A DNA stretch of 64,000 bases from Lateolabrax maculatus (taxonomy: Eukaryota; Chordata; Actinopteri; Acropomatiformes; Lateolabracidae): positions 10,904,501 to 10,968,500 of the forward strand of contig CM062204.1 in the NCBI GenBank assembly GCA_031216445.1, given 5' to 3'. How positions within the stretch are numbered: the first letter of the stretch is position 1; every line of letters starts with the position of its first letter. Below the pieces are notes generated by a model that ran no database searches, was not told the DNA's origin, and worked only from the letters and a program-made list of their open reading frames with translations. This document shows positions 14,101-22,207 of this stretch, in pieces. Both the position numbers and the translations under genes were made by a program.

Positions 14101-17100
14101 ACGATAGAGTAAATATCCTTCTAAGATATCCTCAAAAGAAAAGTCTGTACAAACTTCAGTATTGAATAAACACTACAATAATTTCAATGGCAGTTGGAAC
14201 ACATGTGGGGGGGGGGGACTTGATGGGAAAAAATGTTTCCAATAAAAAGGAATATATTTAATTTATCCAAGTGTGAAAGACCTGAACCTCTGTTCTTTTC
14301 TGAAAGTTCCCATGCCACTGTGTTTGGTGTGGCTTAGCCACCCTGCAAAAGAGGTCATATTCAATCTCACAATTTATCTGATAAAGACAAGTATTTGGCA
14401 GGAGTGTTTCAACTGTCCAGAATGGGTGCGGCAAAGGAAGAGTGTTTTCATTAAAAGGGTTTCCATGGTTGAACTGCTAGACCGGGGATAAGAAGGCTTA
14501 AATCAGCATCTGCACCAGATTCCGTCGTAACCCCAGTAGAGCGGCCAAGGTGCCTTAAACACCCCTTGAACGACTTTCACACATATTTCTCTTCACTTGT
14601 GAGATAAAGGAATTTTCAGCTATTGAGCCTCTCAGGTAGCAATTTGAAAGATGTATCTACTCACCGCTCAACCACCAAACTGACAGCCTGGGTCAAGTCT
14701 GGATTTGCCACTTGCAGGCGTTTCCATAGGGACCACACAAACTCCTTGTCTGCCTGTGAAAATAAAGGATTCAGTCAACAGCTGTTATTCCTAATTGAGA
14801 TAAACAGTCCTTGATAAATTTGTCTCTAAATGCAGAGGGCTACAAGCAAAGCCACAGCACATCTCAGCTTTTCTCACAGAAAAACAAAAAATTAATTAGG
14901 ATGCATAGTGACATTAGCATACGACAGAAGGGGTACTCAATCAATAATTTAAATATCTTGTACAAAATAGTTTTTGATCTGGCCTGCCCTCTCTAATCAT
15001 GAGCCTCTCTTAACAGGATTCTTCATCGCTGAGATGTGACCTTCGACTCAAGGGGAGCAAGCATTGACACTTGTCATTATGCACTATTTATGACTGGGGA
15101 GAGCTGGGATCCAAATCAAAACACAGCAGTCGAGCTTGCATTTTCTTTATTAATCAATTGCGCTCTGGATATGTTTTCCACTACAGCTCCAAAGTAACTA
15201 GCCCCAAAGAAACTCAAAACTGATGACAGAGAGAGTCATCTTCAAGTAGAAAAACCCAGCCAGCCCCTGACACATTTCCAATTCAAATTGTCTCGCTGGT
15301 TTTTCAAACATTTTTAAGCTACATTACATTTAATGAGGGACATCTAAAAACTACATTTTCTGACATTAAAAGACAGAATTATACCAAATCGACTTAATAT
15401 AAAATTATCTGATAAATTATGTTCACATCATCATGAGATAAAAGTCATCCCTCCCACTGGAATCTACTGGTCTCCAATTAGTATATGAATTTTAACCCCC
15501 TTTTCAAAAGTGTCTAATCAATTATTAACTAAAATGGCAGAATCAGACCTTGATAAGACCATGAGCTGAACATATAAAGTGGAAGGACTGTAAAACTCTC
15601 TCTCTGTATGCATCTGTGTGCAAGGGTATGTGTATACAGAGTGGGAGCAAAGTGAAGGGGGATAGAGATCTCACCAAATCAGCCCGGCTTTGCAACAAAC
15701 AATGAAATTAAGCAGAATGGTTGACTTGAAATCGGTGGCCTCCCTCTGCACGGCCTTTGGCTGCCATTAACCGTTCCACAGATAAGTGTTCAGCCAGGAC
15801 CCTCATCAAGAGCTCTCCTCTGCCGTATGTGTACTTAAAGATGCATTGAATGTGTGTTTGATGATCGCTGAATTATTAATTTTGTACCGAGACACTGAAA
15901 CACCATGGGCTACATACCAAAGACAGCCACTGGAATTCAGCCACATATTAATAAAATTAGCATGGTCTAGTAGGAACATTTGCTGGCCGACAGATGAGAC
16001 TCTTTGTAGTTAATGGCTGTCCTGAAGTACATCTTGCCAGAGATTTAAGACATCAATGGTATTCAAATGCAACTATTTAAATGGCACACTGCACAACTTA
16101 AGGTCCCCATTAGATAGACAGAATCACTGATGTTCTACTCTAGACAAGACCACCAAGGATGGCCCCCATGTCAGTTCAATGTAGGGCAGCAGGGACTGTC
16201 AGTGTGAAGTGAACAAAGTATCACTGGTAAACTAGTAGTACTATGATGTAGTGCATTTCAACTGAAAGAAACATTTTAACACAAGAATTACAGTCTAAAG
16301 GTGCTCTTATTTGCTTGTCCGCATGTTTATAGGACAACAGCCTACTCAGTGCTATTAGTAAATTGCACTATTATAAAAACTAAAACATATTTGTGTCACT
16401 TAGTATAGTGAACTCGAAGTAAATGAATAAAGTTTTTTTGTTTATTGAATTACATAGCTGTATGCATGGATTTGCACCACTATACAAGTTTGTATAGATG
16501 TCTTGGGTCTTCGACAAATTATGGAATGAAGCTATACAACTTTTTTTCTGAGTAAACTCTAAAAAGTTAACTTCACTTGTCAAACTAAACTTATACACAG
16601 TGAAAATGAGGTAACAGGCACACATGCGGTAATAGCCAACAAATGTTCCTGCCCCATGTGTCAGGTGTTATCTATAGTCTAATAAAAACTCAAATGTAAC
16701 ACATAATCTGGTAAAACCCACAGCTGTCTACCTACCTGTACAGCAAGGTACTGTGGATATGCAAAGTGAGAAAAGCTGGTTTAAGTTCACTCATGTTATT
16801 AGGCACCACCTGGTGGTGAGTATGCAAGGACATCCTCCCTCAATCACTGACTCACAAAGTGAAGATGAAAGGTTCTCAAATTCAATCTGTTCAGGAGCAA
16901 TTTCTGGACTATGTGTTTGTATTTATTTGAATACACAGAATTTATTCAAATGTACTATGGAAGCAGATATTTGTTGCACATTATTTTATGTCTTTGCTGA
17001 ACGTGTTGGGAGTTCACTTACAGACTTTTGCAGTGAAAGTAGTAAAAACCAGACAACTGAAATATGTGTTATGCAATTTAGTAAAATCAACTGATCTTTG

Positions 17101-18093
17101 AATGATAAATAACTCCCTGAAAATATCTATGCTTTTCAATTTGTTTAGTCATAAACTATAATCATGAGTTCATGCCTTTTGAGGTCAAATTTGTGGCACT
17201 GAAACAAACAGCTGATTAATGTACTTCCCAGCATGCACTGTTATTTTCCCAGAAATCCTTTTATTTGTAATGATGTTACACATTGAAGATATGTTGTGTG
17301 TGTATCGTACGTGAGTCATAAGTCACATAGAGTGGGTAGTCACTGTCACATAGAAAGAAGCAAAAAAAAAAGCTTTGCACACAACATATTCTGTTAAGAA
17401 AGAGGTTCTGGCAACTGTAAGATTCACATGTAGTGAGACATCATAAACCACAAGTGTTTGGTAGTGTGGTAGTGACTGCACACTGCACAAAAGAAAAAGA
17501 AAAAGATTCTTGGTCATATATTTTTAATGGGCTGATAAGAGCAATGTATTTCGGTCATTGCTTCATTTAGCTCATGAAAAGCTTAAATATGTGAAAACAG
17601 TTCATGTACTAATTTGAGACAAATGACAACTAGTATTCACCCTGAGTGCTACATTAGTGCACAGTCAGATACATAGATTTTGGATACTTACACAAAGTGA
17701 TATAATCATGGTAGGACACTTGAACACCATAACACTTAAAAAACTTCCAACCTCACCAAGTGAGATGAACAATTGTCAACATGCTGTGACATTTGCTTAT
17801 TGAACTTGATGGCATCAGTTCACTCATAAATGTCACTATTTAGAGCAATCTATTTTATTTGTAACAGTTATATATATATGCGTGTGTGTGTGTGTTAAGT
17901 TATAAGGAAGCAAACAAGCCTTAAACATGTGTGTTTCCTATAATATAAAGCATTCTTCAGTGAGCAGATGCCACAATGGAGCAGTGTGTGAACATCCCTT
18001 TGAATACACATCCATACATACCTGGCATTGCATTAACTCATCTGATAAACTCCTCACTTGCTCCTCCAAAACAAGGATGTCATTGGAGCACAT
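3240..18093 (-). CDS. cntln: centlein, N-terminal part (8 coding exons, runs off the left edge)
   Basis: Centlein is a long coiled-coil protein of the centrosome. From published work on the family, it bridges C-Nap1 and Cep68 in the linker that holds the two centrioles together, and it binds microtubules. Joined exons on the minus strand: 18093-18022, 14753-14665, 12963-12879, 8522-8391, 7440-7261, 5287-5154, 4151-3989 and 3470-3240. They total 1086 nt, or 362 codons, with no stop or frameshift, and every junction has AG acceptor and GT donor with matching phase. The product aligns colinearly with my recollection of human centlein: ADKEFVWSLWKRLQV, DRKVLEIL, QEIN-L, LDTQRVLRNQEEAHTA and SYQRLYKEL all have counterparts in order. 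It is heptad-rich, with no signal peptide or membrane segment. The human protein is about 1400 residues, so roughly the last three quarters lie outside the window. The fish start appears to lack the long human leader before the first coiled coil. Identity is near certain; exact start is likely. Confidence 0.93.
3471..3988 (-). other. cntln intron 8 (518 bp)
   Basis: AT-rich with a (GT)n-like run beside the donor at about 3956-3980. Nothing else is recognised. Confidence 0.6.
3989..4151 (-). CDS. cntln: cntln exon 8 (residues 231-285)
   Basis: 163 nt. The first T completes Arg231, then RDCEEVQTLYRQSTEHAAEQ, NHLIKQLEGLNLDTQRVLRN and QEEAHTADTTSYQR follow. Acceptor GTGTGTGTAG, whose polypyrimidine tract is a (GT)-rich run on the coding strand. 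Donor AGG|GTACTC. Human centlein reads LQNLYKQNSTHTAQQAELIQ...LNMDTQKVLRNQEDVHTAESISYQ here, a strong match. Confidence 0.95.
4152..5153 (-). other. cntln intron 7 (1.0 kb)
   Basis: AT-rich unique sequence. I see no exon, mobile element or long repeat. Confidence 0.55.
5154..5287 (-). CDS. cntln: cntln exon 7 (residues 187-231)
   Basis: 134 nt, acceptor ATATTAG, donor CG|GTGAGC, splitting Arg231. Encodes ELEEELHNAWQELSRLQSHS, SSLAAQLSSKEREVAAKEGQ and LSQL. It aligns with human FEDNLIEARKEVEVSQSKYN...LSLQLSNKQTELIQKD. This is a real exon although its longest open frame is short. Confidence 0.9.
5288..7260 (-). other. cntln intron 6 (2.0 kb)
   Basis: Holds one copy of a dispersed repeat (5706-5793, listed separately) and an 18-base poly-A tract (6274-6291) flanked by the inverted words GTTTAGTT and AACTAAAC. 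A (GT)n run lies at about 7213-7232, next to the exon 6 donor. Otherwise AT-rich unique sequence. Confidence 0.6.
5706..5793 (+). repeat. dispersed repeat, copy 1 of an inverted pair
   Basis: The block CACTGTGGCTGAAC...GCAGCTGCTGCT...GCTGCTTTCGCTGTACAGCAG matches, in reverse complement, the sequence at 25862-25948, with about 75% agreement by eye. The order of sub-blocks is the same. The family is not identified. Confidence 0.55.
7261..7440 (-). CDS. cntln: cntln exon 6 (residues 127-186)
   Basis: 180 nt, 60 codons, phase 0 at both ends. Acceptor CTTATCCAG, donor AAA|GTATGA. Encodes EMKTECRRKEEEDQQVVRAL, EEEKEGLTSRCAALRADLEE and KERQANSQRDQRDSAQARVK. The human counterpart has KNLEEENKKLSTRCTDLLNDLEK at the matching place. 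Very high Glu/Arg/Gln content, as expected for a coiled-coil rod. Confidence 0.95.
7441..8390 (-). other. cntln intron 5 (950 bp)
   Basis: Contains a (GT)n run beside the acceptor (about 7452-7473), a (TC)n(AC)n microsatellite at about 8099-8132, and between them a unique block (7630-8000) listed as a candidate regulatory element. Confidence 0.6.
7630..8000. promoter_or_regulatory. candidate conserved non-coding element in cntln intron 5
   Basis: A repeat-free block of about 370 bp, with CGCTGATTAGTCAAGGTCACC (nuclear-receptor-like half site) near 7677, CTCCTAATGAGAATGG near 7811, ATCAATTAATCATAAC near 7934 and AGCATAATTAGG near 7961. It is distinct from the low-complexity sequence on both sides. 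No open frame. Homeodomain cores and complexity suggest an enhancer, but no alignment supports it here. Confidence 0.35.
8391..8522 (-). CDS. cntln: cntln exon 5 (residues 83-126)
   Basis: 132 nt, 44 codons, phase 0 at both ends. Acceptor GTCTGCCACAG, donor AAG|GTTGGT (weaker than consensus at +3). Encodes KVTGQQQEINNLVRK, then TTVDEESALMRNELTALREQ and LVNKSQELK. Human centlein has the same order (KQEINDLVK, VDEENAFLRKE, DKSQEIK). Acidic-basic heptads continue the coiled coil. Confidence 0.94.
8765..8936. mobile_element. short non-autonomous TIR element ('tagggctgcaac' family)
   Basis: Begins TAGGGCTGCAAC and ends CGTTATAGCTCTA, which is the inverted end with a few changes. Inside it has the ATCGATTAATCG-type sequence near the right end (TTATCGATTAATCGTTA) and TAATTGATTTTTTATACAG near the left end. 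I recognise this as the internally shortened form of a repeat that is very common in percomorph fish and probably derives from a DNA transposon. It has no coding capacity. About 172 bp. Confidence 0.7.
9250..9440. promoter_or_regulatory. candidate conserved non-coding element in cntln intron 4
   Basis: Unique sequence containing the palindromic homeodomain site GCAATTAATTGC near 9266 and CTCGCTACTCCTAGCTCG nearby, then GCTTTAATAGAG. It is unlike the flanking purine-rich DNA. The prediction is from composition only. Confidence 0.28.
10092..10274 (+). repeat. dispersed teleost repeat ('aaatggac...gcatttata...gcgct' type)
   Basis: Starts GGTAAATGGACCACATTTAT, continues with ACTGCGCTGTTCC, GGCTCAAGGACACTTC, GGGATTGAACC and CTGATTACTAGACAACTGCT, and ends CTCTTAAGCCATGCCAC. 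This series of blocks is a well-known interspersed sequence in fish genomes. The block GATTGAACC followed by 'CTCTTAAGCCATG' resembles a tRNA-like region. No protein is encoded. Confidence 0.65.
11199..11666. mobile_element. non-autonomous DNA transposon (MITE-like) with terminal inverted repeats
   Basis: The left end ACTAGCCTGG (11199-11208) is the exact inverted complement of the right end CCAGGCTAGT (11657-11666). The similarity extends inward with a small gap: TAGCCTGGCATCTCCAGAC on the left against TAGCCTGGGAATCAGACG read from the right. The total is about 468 bp. The interior is richer in GC and CpG than the flanks and has only short, unrecognised frames. The sequence does not settle the superfamily or the target-site duplication. 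Confidence 0.72.
12879..12963 (-). CDS. cntln: cntln exon 4 (residues 54-82)
   Basis: 85 nt, acceptor TTTCTTCTAG, donor CAG|GTACAG. The first base completes Arg54. It then encodes EKHKAEIKDRKVLEILQSKD and YMIQELEQ, which matches human EKQKSEAKDRKVLEIL...IQEFEQ. Continuous coiled coil. Phase 2 in, phase 0 out, so it is compatible with both neighbours. Confidence 0.94.
12964..14664 (-). other. cntln intron 3 (1.7 kb)
   Basis: AT-rich unique sequence with a short poly-G run near 14208-14218. A GC-richer unique piece at about 13735-13990 contains AGTCGACACAATTACC, but nothing I can name. No exon or mobile element is evident. Confidence 0.55.
14665..14753 (-). CDS. cntln: cntln exon 3 (residues 25-54), the centlein signature exon
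   Basis: 89 nt, acceptor TTTTCACAG, donor CG|GTGAGT, ending in phase 2 so that Arg54 is split. It encodes ADKEFVWSLWKRLQV, then ANPDLTQAVSLVVER. I recognise this as the most conserved short block of vertebrate centlein: human has the same residues with only a few changes (T for A in the VTNPDLTQ part, V for A later). The two tryptophans and the NPDLTQ turn interrupt the otherwise continuous coiled coil. This exon carries most of the weight for naming the gene. Confidence 0.96.
15000..15330. promoter_or_regulatory. candidate conserved non-coding element in cntln intron 2
   Basis: A complex, repeat-free block with homeodomain-type and GATA-like motifs, including TTATTAATCAATTG near 15147 and ATTATGCACTATTTATGAC near 15076. 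It has no open frame of note. The call rests on composition and motif density only, since no cross-species alignment was available. Confidence 0.3.
15640..16060. promoter_or_regulatory. candidate conserved non-coding element in cntln intron 2
   Basis: A second repeat-free block of balanced composition. It includes GGCTGCCATTAACCG (near 15760), TGAATTATTAATTTTG (near 15870) and ATTAATAAAATTAGC (near 15946), which are clusters of ATTA homeodomain cores. The 75-codon open frame on the plus strand here shows no family signature, and I regard it as chance. Confidence 0.33.
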
Positions 18094-18100
18094 TTTGCGG
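18022..18100 (-). CDS. cntln: cntln exon 2 with the start codon (residues 1-24)
   Basis: Acceptor TTTCCAG at 18101-18107 and donor CAG|GTATGT after 18022. The exon holds CCGCAAA and then ATG at 18093-18091, followed by CSNDILVLEEQVRSLSDELM and then QCQ. This matches the human segment just before ADKEF, where the first coiled coil begins (LLEEELSSLKEELALCQ). The ATG is the first in-frame one after an upstream stop in exon 1, and the A-rich context before it is acceptable for initiation. The exon ends in phase 0. Confidence 0.88.
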
Positions 18101-18402
18101 CTGGAAATGAAGCAGAAAAACAACCGAGATCAGTGTGGAGCCTCTCGCGTAAGAAATAACACTCGTAGCAGCGGGCGAAAAGATTATACAGATGGCACGT
18201 TACCAGCATGTAAACCCGTTCGTATTTAATCGGAGATGACACTGCTGATTTGGAAAGGAGTTTGGGAGCAACATGCAAGAGGAGGATTTGTACTTTTCAC
18301 CTGACGTTAGCTAGTCAACATGTCTTCAGCACACTCGCCGGATGAGACAGTCGAGCTCACTTGACGCTCTTTATGGAAAAGTGAACACAGTTTGTCTCTC
18401 AC
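18101..18402 (-). other. cntln intron 1 (302 bp)
   Basis: A short intron, GTGAGA...TTTCCAG. I see no repeat or other feature in it. It lies directly downstream of the untranslated first exon and contains another ACGTTAG motif like the one in exon 1. Confidence 0.6.
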
Positions 18403-18540
18403 CTGTTTCCGACAGCTTGCTGAGCAGGCAGATGTGAACGCTGCAGCAGAAGCTTTACATGCGAGGCAGCGCCGCCGTAGCTAACGTTAGCCACTTAACG
18501 AACATTCATATTTTCCGTTTCTTGCCTGTTGCTGTTGACA
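18403..18540 (-). other. cntln: cntln exon 1, 5' untranslated (transcription start not defined)
   Basis: On the minus strand a consensus donor (ACAG|GTGAGA) ends an exon at 18403, and joining it to exon 2 leaves the frame open through the junction. Reading the centlein frame upstream, there is a TAA before any in-frame ATG, so exon 1 does not supply the start codon. It contains an out-of-frame ATG followed at once by TAA (18455-18460), and further upstream another short open frame (ATG-AAT-GTT-CGT-TAA). The right-hand limit is a guess, placed at the ETS-like promoter motif. Confidence 0.6.
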
Positions 18541-18541
18541 A

Positions 18542-18650
18542 CCTTCCGGGTAAAGTCGGTGCCCCCCGAACAACGTCACTGCGCGCTTCAACGGCGGAGT
18601 TTACACAAAAAAAAAAAAAGAAAAAGGATACTCTGTAGCAATGTCAACAA
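18542..18650 (-). promoter_or_regulatory. cntln promoter core, TATA-less, CpG-containing
   Basis: Just upstream of exon 1 the sequence becomes CpG-rich. It carries an ETS-type site (CCTTCCGG, 18542-18549), a CRE-like half site (ACGTCAC, 18573-18579) and a GCGCGC stretch, without a TATA box. This mix is typical of housekeeping and centrosomal gene promoters. CpG-rich sequence continues on the far side to about 18850, so transcription in both directions is possible. The evidence is motifs and position only. Confidence 0.5.
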
Positions 18651-21071
18651 CGAACCAAAACAAACTTTCTGGGTGAGTCACACCGTTGTCAACAACTACC
18701 GAGACGCTTTCCTCCTTTCAAACGAGCCCGCTGTTTTCCGTTTCTGTCCCCCCGCGTCATTCTCATCACGTCATTTTACGACAGCTACCGTCGACGTACG
18801 GCAAGACGATCCGAGTCCGAGTGGAGTGGTTTCCAAAAGCGGGTCCGGGTACCAGCAGGAGTCCTTGTGGTTGTCTCAGGTGGTCCCAAACAAAATGAGG
18901 TCCTGTATTCAAACTTTTACACTTTTCACAGCCCATATGTTTTTATTTGTACCTACTTCTCTAATAAGGGCAGTAAAATGCAATTACAATTCAATCTTAT
19001 ACACAAGATTAGCCTGTTGAATGTGGACCACTGGGATAAAAAAGTTGAAAAGTTTGAAAAGGTTCATGGACTACAAAGTTTACAGTTAATATAATATAAT
19101 GGATACATGATTGGGCTATAGTTTGTGTGTTTAAAGACTGAAATAAGCAGCCTATTCTAACAATATTTATTAAAAATATTTGTTGAACTTGTTTACCACA
19201 ATAGGAAGCATACCCAAATAATATTAACTGTGAGCATGCATAGTTTTATGTCATTAAACAGCATTTCAGTGATTGATTTCCAAATGAAGCATCCATCCTT
19301 GCCTCAGGATCCAGAGAACTTGCCATAAGATTATGATCCTGCACATTGTTTGGCAGTTAGGTGACCTGCCCTGGTGGTGACTTCTTCCGTCAGCCCAATG
19401 GGCTCTCATCAGAAGCACATTTTAGCTGACCAAGACCAACTCCGAGCAACGACTAAGATAAAGTCCAAATCACTATGGATCAAATCTTTTGGCTCTAAGT
19501 TATTTATAACTCATATGTGAAAGAATTCTTAATAATCTAATACTCTGGATGGAGATGATCCTACAGTATGTCAATGATTCATTTGTTTTCTCTACCCACT
19601 TAATCACTTTTAGGCCTATCCGAGCATGCACAGGGCAGAATTATAAAAACTGGTAACCTTTCCAATAAAGGGCAGGCCAGGTTAACAAGCTATTTAGGGT
19701 CTTAAATTCACATAATGTTTTGGGGTGTATGAAAAAAAAAATCAAAAGTATCAAACTAATTTGGATCGTTTGTAATCTATTGCAGTAGGCTTTTTTCACA
19801 GTAGATATGTTGACAGTCACAGTAGGAAAAGTGCCGTTGTGGCTAATAAAATGAATGCATGCATGGTGCATGCTGCCTCACTGTTTCACTGTCACAGCTT
19901 ACTGAGACACTTCAATAGAAGAGGGTCATCATCAATGTCACTGGTAACACCTGTACTTTTCCTATGATCATTCAAAATGCTTGCTGTGGAAACGGCCAAT
20001 GAAAATCAAATCCTCTCCGAATATAATTATTAATTCACATTCAAATCCTGGATAAAGTCTACATTAAAAGACAATTTAACAAAGTAATCCATGTAATTTG
20101 TAAAATGTTTTTATTGTTCTGTGCACACATTTAAAAATAAAGACTATGAAGTTTTGATTTATTGTTTGCCATAAAATCTAATTTAAATTAAAAACTGCAT
20201 TTGTATCTTTATGGATAAAAAAGTGTCAACTGATAAAAACATTTAAATCACTTAGCAAATTAAATTTAAGGATTTAAGAATCCATTTAAGCCAGGTTATC
20301 AGCTTTAAAGAGCAATGAATACTTTTTAATAATAAGAAGAAAAAGGCTATATATATAATGTCCATCTTTTATTTATACAGAGCTTAAAAAAAGTGGTGTA
20401 ATTGAAAATCAAAGGTGAAATAATAAAATGTCACAAAAATTGTCTGAGAAATGTCACAGTGTGTCAAAATTACAGTAACATTAATAGAAAAAGGTAACAT
20501 ATCAATGGTAGAGGAGAGGTGTTGTGTAGCTACTGTGCTATTACAGATGCGCACACTCACACACACACACGCATAGAATGAGGGTTCCCCTGTGTCTGCA
20601 AGTGCTGTTTTACAGGGCTATAAATCCTTGTTGTCAACAGCCACGCGAATGATAGTAAAGAGAAATGACATTGACAAATGATATTGACATTAATATGGCA
20701 GTTTATGTTTAAAATGTTGTTTTTCTTTTAATAGACATACTTATACCTTACCCCTGTTGATATTTGCCATCTTTTATATGTTTTTAATGATCTGTTGTTA
20801 AGGTCAAAGACATTATGCACAATACATTTTGAATCTTCAATCCATAGTGGGTGCTTGAGAACTGGATGTAAGCAAGAGAAAATGAACAAAGACACGTGTT
20901 TGACATCTGTTTTGCTGTTGAGACAAGACAACTCCATATTGTGTGGCTAATGTACTTAAGTGTCCAGCCAGATTTGGAGCACAGGGTGAGAGCGGAAAAT
21001 GAAGAAATATGAGGACTGGCACTCCTCTTCAGTCAGACAAATGTTGGTTCATCTGCTCACTGCTTCACACA

Positions 21072-21072
21072 G

Positions 21073-21105
<33 letters not shown>

Positions 21106-21329
21106 CACACACGAAGAGAAAAAATGCAATTGACTTAGCATGATTAGGCTGTTCCTTGACCCACGAACAGTGCCTCTCATTAAGATCCTCATTTGTGGAA
21201 CAATTTTAGAGGCAGTAGACTGGTACATAATGCACAACATCTGCCTGCCCCCTGTTTCTTGTGCAGATACACAAACTGGCACATGGTATCTATGAATAAG
21301 CCTCTTATTAATAAGCCTCTCTCTCTCTT

Positions 21330-21361
<32 letters not shown>
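21072..21361. repeat. microsatellites: (CA)n at 21072-21100 and (CT)n at 21316-21361
   Basis: Simple dinucleotide runs. They create long, meaningless open frames on both strands nearby. Confidence 0.95.
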
Positions 21362-21362
<1 letters not shown>

Positions 21363-22039
21363 TTTTCCCTCCTGTCATGAGACCCTGAAAAAAAGAAAAA
21401 ATGACCCTGATACATCTACAACATGGTTTTGAGTCTTGTCCCTGCAGTCGCACCTTCTTTTTCAGGTCAAAAGTCATCCACAGATTCAAAATAAATTTGT
21501 CACAAGACAAAACCAGCCAGTGCCCAGGTACAGTTTCTCTTATAAGATACCCTGAATGTGATGAATTAAGAGGCAGATAATATGGCAAAATATGATCAAT
21601 AGGAAGTCAAATTAACACAATTCTCTTGGAGGAAGCTGGTAACTCAAAGGGATCATCTTCTAACTATCCCCTCTTCCATCATCAAATGCGTATAATTTGG
21701 CCCCAGACGCTTGCAGTCGCTTACATGTTCTACACAGGCATGTTCCACCATGTTTTGACAGTGTCTGCTGCTGCTCTTTCCTACGTCTGAAGCAGCTTCT
21801 ATCTCCCTCTTTTAAGTGTTTGTTGTCTGTCCCACTAATGACAGATTAATCCAGATCTAAGAGCATTTTAGGCACATAAAAGGCACTCTTTCAAATCACC
21901 AATGAGGTGTTTCCTGCAACATTTATATTCACTCACTTCAGCCTCTGTCATTATTTTAGTTTACTTCATTCATCTAAAAGATTTTATTGAAAGTATGAAA
22001 TAGTTTAGAAATCAGTTTATCATTTAAACATTAGGTAAA

Positions 22040-22207
22040 GTGGGATAGTGGTCAAGACACATACCATATATACCTGCAACATCCCAGTTAAATTCTGCCT
22101 GGGACCTTTGTTGCATGTCATGTCCTTCTTTAGCTTCCTATGTGTTTCCTGTCTTTATGTGCACTATCTGTATCTCATATAGGTAAAATGCCCCCCAAAA
22201 GACTTAC
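22040..22207 (+). repeat. tRNA-derived SINE, degraded
   Basis: The head GTGGGATAGTGGTCAAGACA resembles a tRNA A-box region. It is followed by CCTGGGACCTTTGTTGCATG and TCATGTCC, pyrimidine-rich CTTCCTATGTGTTTCCTGTC, and the tail GGTAAAATGCCCCCCAAAAG. This block order is that of a common fish SINE. The B box is decayed. A piece of the same family lies at 60976-61043 in the opposite orientation. Confidence 0.7.

Larger units (their letters stand above)
14754..18021 (-). other. cntln intron 2 (3.3 kb)
   Basis: No exon-like frame. Unique, moderately GC stretches at 15000-15330 and 15640-16060 look like conserved non-coding DNA (listed separately). The rest is AT-rich unique sequence, with a short (GT)n at 17881-17895. 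Confidence 0.6.

Noticed and set aside
18529..19020. 163-codon plus-strand open frame opposite the cntln promoter
   Set aside because: No recognisable motif. It begins inside the CpG-rich promoter and runs through a poly-A-encoded Lys run. A divergent non-coding transcript is possible but not supported.
21049..21588. 179-codon minus-strand open frame
   Set aside because: Contains (CT)n-encoded Glu/Arg and (CA)n-encoded Val/Cys repeats, so it is a product of microsatellites.
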